Below, in pieces: positions 59,401-64,000 of a stretch of DNA of 64,000 nucleotides. How positions within the stretch are numbered: position 1 is the stretch's first letter; every line of letters begins with the position of its first letter. The notes beneath the pieces were generated by a model that made no database searches, was not told the origin of the DNA, and worked only from the letters and a program-made list of their open reading frames with translations. The position numbers and the translations under genes were made by a program. The DNA comes from Planctomycetales bacterium (GTDB lineage Bacteria > Planctomycetota > Planctomycetia > Planctomycetales > Planctomycetaceae): the NCBI GenBank assembly GCA_026400835.1, contig JAPLOA010000050.1, forward strand, positions 1 to 64,000, written 5' to 3'.

Positions 59401-61897
59401 CATGTATCGTGCGGTGATTGAGCATCCAGAATGGATCCCGCCCGAATATCAGCGGAAGATGAATCTCTACGCTGGCAGCGACATGGGGAGAATTTATCGC
59501 ATTGTGCCAGCGAGCGAATGCTGTGGGGATTCGGCGAGCGGCAGGGCGTCAGCCCCCCGAGAAAACGGCACTGATGCTTCGCAACAACCAAACCCACTCG
59601 GAGGGCTGACACCCTCCGCTCGCCAGGACAATGATACACACGGAGAGCAGACGCCCAGCGGCTCGCCGGAGTTTAACGATGGCGAGCCTGCATTGGATGA
59701 CGAAGCGAACACTGCAAGGCTCATCTCGACGGAGCGAGATGGCTACTTTGACAAGCCGTGGAGCGAGATTCCTTTGGTCCAACTGCGGCAGCGGGTTCAA
59801 AGTTCCAATGGCTGGTGGCGTGATACCGCGCATCGGATATTGATGCACCGAATTCATGAACTGGACTCACGAGATATCACGGCGCTGGTCCAGTCGGCAA
59901 CGGGTGACGCGAATGAAGCGGTCTCAGTTCAGGCTGGTTCATTGTTGTCGTCTATCTGTGAGCACCTCGGTTCCGAACAGGCCATTGCAGCAAGAGCAGA
60001 AGCGATCCCCGCGTTGTTGACTGATGTACGGCCAGCAAGCCGCAGAATGGGTCTTCAGATGGTGGAATCATCCGAAAGTGAAAGACCTGCCAACGACCTT
60101 GTGATGTCGACGCTGGAGGGTATGACATCCGACGAGGATCGCTCTGTGCGACTGCAGTTGGCAATATCGTCAGGACAAATCAATCGTCAGAAAACATCGG
60201 TCATCATCGCAAAGCTTTTGCATCGAGACTTTAATGACAACGTCATTCGTAATGCTGCGATCTCATCGTTGACTGCCCGCAACATCGAAAACGTACTCAC
60301 CGAGACGCTTAAGATCGCGCCAGAAAATCCCAACGAACAACTTGTTGGTCTGCTCCTGGGACAGGCCGCCGCGATGGAGCAGCAGGACGCCGTCACGGGG
60401 CCACTGCTGGCACTGATTACATCCCTCAAACCGCATGCAACAGCTGCAGGAATTGATTCACTGGCCAGCACTGTCTCCAGCGTGCTGAATGGTGATATCG
60501 CGACCAGACTTCAAAGTAACAGGACATTCCTCGAAGCCATAAACGCTGCGGACGCGGTTGCGCAGGAGATCGCTCGAGATGAAACCGCGGAGGTTGATCG
60601 GCGAGCGGCTGCAATTCGATTTGCCGGCGTTTCGTCGATCATCACAGGCAGCAAGTCTCTCGACCTGATTCAGTTTCTGACACCTCAGACACCATTCGCT
60701 ATTCAACTGGCCGCGGTGCAATTGATGGGGCGAGATCTCGATCAGGAGGTGGTTAATCAAATCGTCAACAAATGGACAACTCTTGATCCGGCGGTGCGAG
60801 CAGAGGTCATGGCCAACATGCTGAAGCGAGAAAGCTCCATCGGATATCTGCTTGATCGCATTGAAGCAGGAAGTCTCTCTGCGGGAGATCTGGATGCCTC
60901 TCAACGTGATCGGTTAATCAATCATAGCTCCGGCTCCATTTCTGAAAGAGCTCGCAAGGTGCTGGGTGAAGAAATGCGTTCGGCACGATCGGCCGTCGTC
61001 GACAACTTCAAATCTCAAATTTCAAATTTGAAATTTGAGATCTCAAAAGACGAACAAGCGGCAGCAGGCAAGCTGGTCTTTGAAAAACGATGTGCGACGT
61101 GTCACCGATTGCAGGACATCGGCAAGGAAGTCGGAGCCGATCTGGCGGCGTTGAAGGATCGGTCGACGAATGCTTTATTGACTGCGATTCTGGATCCGAA
61201 CAAAGCGGTGGAGTCCAGGTTTTTGGTTTATACCGTCGTCACGAAAGATGGGCTGCAGCATTCGGGAATGCTGAAAGGCGAGACCGGCGGCAGTTTGACG
61301 TTGATCGGTAACGACGGCAAAGAGATAACCGTTGTGCGAGCGAACATCGAAGAACTTGTCGGTTCACAAAGATCGCTGATGCCGGAAGGATTGGAGAAGG
61401 ATCTTTCCGCAGTAGACATTGCGAATGTGATTGCGTTTGTGCAGTCAACGGGTACGCCATGGAAGCGGTTCGACGGGAATGCTCCGAAGTTTGTCGCGGT
61501 CAACGCTGATGGTTCGGTGACTCTGCCGGCATCTGCGGCGGAAATTTACGGACCGAGTCTCATCTTCGAAGAGAAATACGGCAACCTTGGTTATTGGACG
61601 TCTGCGGATGACTACGCCAGATGGACGTTTGAAGTGCCGAAGTCCGGACACTGGACGGTTGAGTTCGACTTTGCCTGCGACGACAGCAACGCGGGAAGTC
61701 TGATCAAGTTTTCCACTGGCAATCGCATGTTGACAGCTCGCGTGCCAGGCAGCGGGACGTGGGACAATTATCAAACCTGGCAAGCCGGCACTATCGATCT
61801 GCATCGAGGCCGCGGGCAGTTGATCATTACGGCTCCGGAGAAACCTCCGTTTGCGTTGATTGATTTGCGAGCGGTGAGATTGATACCGCCGAAGTAA
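56414..61897 (+). CDS. Giant exported ceramidase-like/membrane-bound dehydrogenase/HEAT/cytochrome c fusion
   Basis: 1827 residues. Signal peptide at about 1-22. Residues about 30-560 resemble neutral/alkaline ceramidase: VPIGAAVVDITPDYPVRLTGYG, LITVDNCGVPLEMTEAVYERV, STHSHSAPWLRGFAPN, IAVLANYACHCTTE. About 590-1100 is the planctomycete membrane-bound dehydrogenase propeller: PVAFDWDERGRLWVVEMGDYP, LAFPNGIHCWRGGVII, RWGLDGWLYLANGDSGG, RDDFGNWFGNNNSNPIWQY, DGAIWVADMYRAVIEHPEWI, GSDMGRIYRIVP. HEAT-type repeats follow to about 1530. A haem c site C1560-ATCH lies in KLVFEKRCATCHRLQDIG. The C-terminal beta-sandwich (SGHWTVEFDFACDDSNAG) may bind carbohydrate. The coding sequence is interrupted in frame by several palindromic elements listed separately. 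Acts outside the cytoplasm; substrate unknown. Confidence 0.88.
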   Translation: MLRPSLILVSCLTAMTLCAADELTPNRSPEYSAVPIGAAVVDITPDYPVRLTGYGNRMKESDGVAAKIHARALVIGEPKVAVSLRRDEPLSAPQSSGTPAASASDSATDNAVLADHANTARLISTERDGYTVLITVDNCGVPLEMTEAVYERVAAKYNIPRQNFAISSTHSHSAPWLRGFAPNIFAEIPDDHAAHLAQYEKELTDKLVDVVEKAIASQRPGHLSYGFGEAGFAMNRRALANGKWSGFGEVPDGPTDKRVPVLAAYDVEGKLIAVLANYACHCTTETGEFNQISGDWAGFAADMLEADHPGAVALIAIGCGADANPSPRGTHEQAKLHGSTLADEVTRILASGRASALRDHAPDASKTEQEQNALGGLTPNRSPNALLHPINPAILCNMARIDLPLGPIPSRETWEQQAKEPGVTGSRARYFLQMLDEGKPIPTTIPDYPVQTWCFGDDLAMVFLGGEVVVDYSIRMNDMFDSDRLWINAYSNDVPCYIASARILREGGYECDSSMLFYRRPTRLAPEAEDVLCDAVQKIMPHKFYSEKLQQDFPAPRSPEESLKTMTTKPDLRVVLAASEPLIRDPVAFDWDERGRLWVVEMGDYPKGDPKVAVSLRRDEPSTTPQEAGSPPASANTSATDDAALADEANTATLISAERDGYRGRVQMLEDTDKNGVYDKATTFLDNLAFPNGIHCWRGGVIITMAPEVFYAEDTDGDGKADVRETMYRGFVEGNQQHRVNGLRWGLDGWLYLANGDSGGEIAGTGYVPGTSASGRASALRIDAPDASQQNKLGGLTPSARQNKDAHGGLTPNRSPVSLRGRDLRINPDTNELDTVSGQTQFGRERDDFGNWFGNNNSNPIWQYVLEDRYVRRNPFAGISQVTAPVAVAPGAAPVYPTSRTLARFNDFAFANRFTSACSTMIYRDNYLGEQYYGNAFTSEPVHNLVSRLVMTRDGYGFKGERAADEQQSEFLASSDNWFRPTMIRTGPDGAIWVADMYRAVIEHPEWIPPEYQRKMNLYAGSDMGRIYRIVPASECCGDSASGRASAPRENGTDASQQPNPLGGLTPSARQDNDTHGEQTPSGSPEFNDGEPALDDEANTARLISTERDGYFDKPWSEIPLVQLRQRVQSSNGWWRDTAHRILMHRIHELDSRDITALVQSATGDANEAVSVQAGSLLSSICEHLGSEQAIAARAEAIPALLTDVRPASRRMGLQMVESSESERPANDLVMSTLEGMTSDEDRSVRLQLAISSGQINRQKTSVIIAKLLHRDFNDNVIRNAAISSLTARNIENVLTETLKIAPENPNEQLVGLLLGQAAAMEQQDAVTGPLLALITSLKPHATAAGIDSLASTVSSVLNGDIATRLQSNRTFLEAINAADAVAQEIARDETAEVDRRAAAIRFAGVSSIITGSKSLDLIQFLTPQTPFAIQLAAVQLMGRDLDQEVVNQIVNKWTTLDPAVRAEVMANMLKRESSIGYLLDRIEAGSLSAGDLDASQRDRLINHSSGSISERARKVLGEEMRSARSAVVDNFKSQISNLKFEISKDEQAAAGKLVFEKRCATCHRLQDIGKEVGADLAALKDRSTNALLTAILDPNKAVESRFLVYTVVTKDGLQHSGMLKGETGGSLTLIGNDGKEITVVRANIEELVGSQRSLMPEGLEKDLSAVDIANVIAFVQSTGTPWKRFDGNAPKFVAVNADGSVTLPASAAEIYGPSLIFEEKYGNLGYWTSADDYARWTFEVPKSGHWTVEFDFACDDSNAGSLIKFSTGNRMLTARVPGSGTWDNYQTWQAGTIDLHRGRGQLIITAPEKPPFALIDLRAVRLIPPK
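56477..56499. repeat. Partial T2 element at the mature N-terminus
   Basis: gctgacgcccaaccgctcgc (56479 onward) is identical to the right arm of the T2 copy at 57541-57561. It encodes LTPNRSP right after the signal peptide. The left arm is missing. Confidence 0.7.
56651..56803. repeat. T1 palindromic element, copy a, in frame
   Basis: 153 bp = 51 codons (residues 80-130). Left arm 56651-56680 (gtagccgtctcgctccgccg...) and right arm 56774-56803 (...cggagcgagatggctac) are inverted with a few mismatches over 30 bp. It inserts V-A-V-S-L-R-R-D-E-P...S-T-E-R-D-G-Y between ALVIG and TVLITVDNCG of the ceramidase-like domain. Confidence 0.9.
57460..57561. repeat. T2 palindromic element, copy a, in frame
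   Basis: 102 bp = 34 codons. Left arm 57460-57488 (ggcgagcggcagggcgtcag...) and right arm 57533-57561 (...gacgcccaaccgctcgcc) are inverted with two mismatches over 29 bp. It encodes SGRASAL...LGGLTPNRSP in a loop of the ceramidase-like domain. Confidence 0.9.
58247..58399. repeat. T1 palindromic element, copy b, in frame
   Basis: 153 bp = 51 codons (residues 612-662), same length and same reading phase as copy a. Both copies are preceded by cccaaa. It sits between WVVEMGDYP and GRVQMLEDTD of the dehydrogenase domain. Confidence 0.9.
58729..58860. repeat. T2 palindromic element, copy b, with duplicated right arm
   Basis: 132 bp = 44 codons. The left arm starts at 58729. There are two successive right arms, 58790-58817 (diverged) and 58834-58860, encoding LGGLTPSARQ then HGGLTPNRSP. 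Confidence 0.85.
59533..59667. repeat. T2 palindromic element, copy c, with duplicated right arm
   Basis: 135 bp = 45 codons. The left arm starts at 59533. The right arms are 59597-59624 and a diverged 59641-59667. It is followed at once by a partial T1 element. Confidence 0.85.
59674..59746. repeat. T1 element, truncated copy c
   Basis: Only the central portion and the right arm (59717-59746) remain; the left arm is missing. It shares the reading phase of the other copies (last codon ends at 59746, residue 1111). Confidence 0.75.
61012..61041. repeat. 30-bp perfect AT-rich palindrome inside coding sequence
   Basis: atctcaaatttcaaa followed by its exact reverse complement. Read in frame it encodes SQISNLKFEI between the HEAT region and the cytochrome domain. 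Related sequence occurs at 36676-36706. Confidence 0.85.
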
Positions 61898-61939
61898 AAG
61901 TGTCACTTGTCTGATCCGGCAGCCAAAAAGGAGAAGACA

Positions 61940-62287
61940 TTGAAGAGTGGTGACGATCTCTATGACGTGTCTCAGGTCCGTATTGATCATGAGCACGCAG
62001 AGGCAGAGCAGAATCTCTATGCGCCACCGATGACCATGGATACTCGTGAGACTCCGGCGAATCGTGAAACTCACAACGAGTTTGCCAGAGGCAGCGCAAA
62101 GATCCGTGTCGTTCCGATGCTGGCGTTTGTCGTTGTTGGGCTGTTACTCGGGCAGTACTTTATTTCGCCGCAGATATTTCCTCGTTCAGTTCATGTTCTG
62201 CAGCAGTTTCGAGGAGCAGCGATTGGTGCTTTGCTGGGCGTGCTGATGTATGCGATGACCGAATACTTTTATCCTCAGGAAAGCTGA
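61940..62287 (+). CDS. Small two-helix membrane protein
   Basis: 115 residues. A TTG start at 61940 is chosen because AAGGAG lies seven bases upstream; a further in-frame TTG at 61907 lacks such a site. The first 60 residues are polar (KSGDDLYDVSQVRIDHEHAEAEQN). Two hydrophobic helices follow (about 61-77, VVPMLAFVVVGLLLGQYF; about 92-110, GAAIGALLGVLMYAMTEYF). No known family recognised. It follows the giant gene by 42 bp in the same direction, so it may be co-transcribed. Confidence 0.7.
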   Translation: MKSGDDLYDVSQVRIDHEHAEAEQNLYAPPMTMDTRETPANRETHNEFARGSAKIRVVPMLAFVVVGLLLGQYFISPQIFPRSVHVLQQFRGAAIGALLGVLMYAMTEYFYPQES

Positions 62288-62297
62288 TCGATGGCTG

Positions 62298-63053
62298 TCA
62301 GGAATCGGCAAGCAGTTTGAGGGCTTCATTCGAGGCTCTTGAAATGTTCCTGTTCAGCACAGCAATTCGCTTCTGAATTGTGGAATCATGGCTGGCTTCG
62401 TCAATCAAAGTCTTCATACGAAGCGACGCGTTTGAAATGTTACGAAAGGTTTGTTTGACACTGCAGTGCTGTTCATCATGCGGCAGGGATCGTTCAAGCG
62501 GATCTCCGTCTGTCAAATGGGCTTCTTCTCGAGGCGGTTTAAGCCTTGATGCGATAAAATCGGCGAGTGATTCAGCGAAGTGTTGTTCTTCTGAACTCCA
62601 GTCACGTACAGGGCCGACATGCTCGTGGCAGACGACACCCGTGAGACGCCCCTCATGAAAAATACCTGCATCAAGAATAGACGTAATTCCGAGAGGTTCG
62701 CAGTCGCCAGCATGGAGTTCCACGGTCCATGGCAGTGCTTCCACGATTTCAGCGTGCAACGATCGTCGACGCTGTAGTGACTCCACGTAGGAAGAGATCT
62801 TGCTCACGTCGAAAGCGATACCAGCCGAGTGCGTCCCCTTGGACATCTGATAAACATTGACACACTTCAGCACAGTGTCGTTGTCGTCAAAGAACCAGAT
62901 TCCGATACGCTCCACTTTCAGGACAGCAGCAGCAAGCTGACAGACAAATGGATAGATTGAATCCAATGATGTCACTGCGGGCCGATGTGCCAGCGTCATC
63001 CTGGCAATTTCCGTTGGCAGACTCGGAAGAGGTACCAGTCTTCCCACAGCCAT
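62298..63053 (-). CDS. GAF-domain protein
   Basis: 251 residues, cytoplasmic. A GAF domain spans about 30-170: VERIGIWFFDDNDTVLKCVN, LDAGIFHEGRLTGVVCHEHV and DWSSEEQHFAESLADFIA. GAF domains sense small ligands or are regulatory modules of signalling proteins; here there is no kinase, cyclase or output domain. The last 60 residues form a predicted helical/coiled tail (SVKQTFRNISNASLRMKTLID). It converges with the small membrane-protein gene (10-bp gap). Ligand unknown. Confidence 0.82.
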   Translation of the reverse strand: MAVGRLVPLPSLPTEIARMTLAHRPAVTSLDSIYPFVCQLAAAVLKVERIGIWFFDDNDTVLKCVNVYQMSKGTHSAGIAFDVSKISSYVESLQRRRSLHAEIVEALPWTVELHAGDCEPLGITSILDAGIFHEGRLTGVVCHEHVGPVRDWSSEEQHFAESLADFIASRLKPPREEAHLTDGDPLERSLPHDEQHCSVKQTFRNISNASLRMKTLIDEASHDSTIQKRIAVLNRNISRASNEALKLLADS

Positions 63054-63616
63054 AGATGCAACTCCGGATCATTATGTAGGACGACTTGCCTGTGTTGGCA
63101 GTTGGCACGCACATGCGAACTCAGGAATGCTGATGATGGGGCTTCATCCACTACGCGTCAGGCGTTATGAAACTCATGTGTCGTCCGTTTTTGCTGCAAG
63201 CATAGCGATACGCAACGTAGTGCAATTCCGGGAGGGCAAGGCTCCTGCCGAGCCGTGCGTTTCCGCAGTGCAGTGGCTCGGCAGGAGCCTCGCCCTCCCA
63301 AGTTGACAATCATCCGCGACTACACCCTGTCGTCCGTTTTGCTGCAAGCGTTGCGTTACGCAGCATCGCCTCAGAATGATCGGCCGCTGCGAGTTTGATG
63401 CAGGCCCTGTTTCAGTGGTTAACTTCAATAGCCTCACAACGGCATTGCGTTGGGGGCAAACTTGTTCTGGAATCGGGATCGAATAAACTTCCGGCAAGGG
63501 ACGCATGCGGCCGATCTTTATGGCAGAGACTTTGGTCACTGCCGCCTCATTCTGCAACCTTGTGAGACGCACTCTCGGCGACTCCTGGGCACTGCCTGTT
63601 TTTCGTGAGAACACTT
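63054..63616. other. Intergenic stretch with repeats
   Basis: About 560 bp between the divergent GAF and globin genes. It contains a direct repeat (63178-63213 and 63329-63362, sharing tcgtccgttt-tgctgcaag), a strong hairpin (63230-63299) and module 2 of the composite repeat. No gene was recognised; the long minus-strand open frame here translates repeat sequence. Confidence 0.6.
63230..63299. repeat. Composite repeat module 1: 25-bp stem hairpin
   Basis: Left arm 63230-63254 (gggagggcaaggctcctgcc...) and right arm 63275-63299 (...gcaggagcctcgccctccc) pair with one G-U type mismatch, leaving a 20-nt loop. Module 2 (gacaatcatccgcgactaca) follows directly at 63305. A left-armless copy is at 25815. 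Confidence 0.85.
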
Positions 63617-64000
63617 GTGACCGACCAACCCTCAACCGACAGCAACGCATTGACGGAAAACGAGATACACAACGCGATTGGTTCTGAGGGCATTGCACGC
63701 CTGGTTCGAGCGTTTTATCAGCAGGTGCCTCAGGACGATGTTCTGGGGCCGATGTATCCGGTCGAAGATCTTCAAGGGGCAGAGGATCGCCTGCGGATGT
63801 TCCTGACATTTCGATTCGGTGGTCCGCAGGATTATCTGCAGCATCGAGGTCACCCGAAGCTCAGGCTTCGACATGCACCGTTTTCGATAGATCAAAGAGC
63901 TCGCGATCGCTGGGTTAGTTTGATGAACACGGCTCTTGAGGAATGCCGTTTTCCTCTGCACGTCACGCGAGTCATTCGAGACTTCCTGGGGCATGTCGCG
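63617..64000 (+). CDS. Group II truncated haemoglobin (TrHbO), 3' end outside the window
   Basis: 128 codons are present and the frame is open at the last base, so the gene runs past the window. It begins with a GTG at 63617 (another in-frame GTG at 63605). Family marks: GSEGIARLVRAFYQQV, DDVLGPMYP, RMFLTFRFGGPQDYLQHRGHPKLRLRHAPF with the proximal haem His at about 86, then IDQRARDRWVSLMNTAL with the Trp typical of TrHbO (about 99). It binds haem and probably oxygen or nitric oxide in the cytoplasm. No clear ribosome-binding site. Confidence 0.88.
   Translation, partial: MTDQPSTDSNALTENEIHNAIGSEGIARLVRAFYQQVPQDDVLGPMYPVEDLQGAEDRLRMFLTFRFGGPQDYLQHRGHPKLRLRHAPFSIDQRARDRWVSLMNTALEECRFPLHVTRVIRDFLGHVA

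Noticed and set aside
63174-63809. 211-codon minus-strand open frame
   Set aside because: Translates repeat sequence (hairpin module) and the antisense of the globin gene.

Overview
The window looks like a chromosomal segment of a planctomycete (Planctomycetota, probably order Planctomycetales). The evidence is the set of protein families that are expanded in that group: a DUF1559 prepilin-like protein next to a small regulatory-like lipoprotein, a DUF1501 protein, a membrane-bound-dehydrogenase/HEAT/haem-binding giant, a PQQ-propeller protein with EF-hands, a surface protein with the LETRALLAG-type N-terminus, and sulfatase remnants. Weak Shine-Dalgarno sites and numerous dispersed palindromic repeats fit this too. 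Genus is not determinable from the sequence alone.

Layout. 1-1.7 kb: an IS1182-like element with a 20-bp perfect inverted repeat at its ends. 2-6.4 kb: a small Cys-rich secreted protein, a multi-pass membrane protein and a GT4 glycosyltransferase. 6.4-12.2 kb: a decayed zone with a MITE-like repeat, two sulfatase fragments on opposite strands, a DUF1559/lipoprotein pair and a frameshifted phosphodiesterase remnant. 12.3-17.8 kb: a co-directional set (PhyH dioxygenase, beta-propeller glycosidase-like protein, unknown protein, sialidase, PQQ/EF-hand protein) that looks catabolic for glycans. 17.9-25.7 kb: a C45-type Ntn hydrolase, an rRNA-methyltransferase-like/ATP-grasp pair, a cyclophilin-bearing surface protein and a small membrane protein. 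26-33 kb: a four-gene minus-strand tripartite ABC efflux operon (TolC-like, HlyD-like, ATPase, permease) in which the two non-ABC partners carry canonical EF-hand loops. 33.4-36.5 kb: a TPR-like secreted protein, a PIG-L deacetylase and a PPP-family phosphatase. 36.7-46.5 kb: a minus-strand cluster with two transglutaminase-like proteins (one fused to DUF2126), a circularly permuted ATP-grasp/alpha-E fusion, a stand-alone alpha-E protein and a distant BshC-like protein. 46.7-52.8 kb: DUF1501 protein, GAPDH and a secretin-N-domain protein. 53.6-62.3 kb: HrpB helicase, an 1827-residue ceramidase/dehydrogenase/HEAT/cytochrome protein and a small membrane protein. 62.3-64 kb: a GAF protein and the start of a group-II truncated haemoglobin that runs off the window.

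The most unusual feature is the repeat biology. Palindromic elements with about 30-bp arms lie inside coding sequence, all with lengths divisible by three and all in a constant reading phase: two intact and one truncated copy of family T1, three intact and one truncated copy of family T2, plus an AT-rich perfect palindrome, all within the 56,414-61,897 gene. A 75-bp palindromic element lies in frame within hrpB. They behave like Rickettsia palindromic elements, turning mobile palindromes into protein loops. Other intergenic families (a 331-bp element with 22-bp terminal inverted repeats, and a composite of a strong hairpin plus a roughly 65-bp module) recur across the window. The second system worth attention is the ATP-grasp/alpha-E/DUF2126/transglutaminase cluster, which is expected to build and attach or cleave an unknown peptide.

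No rRNA, tRNA or CRISPR was recognised. Promoters could not be called reliably by eye.
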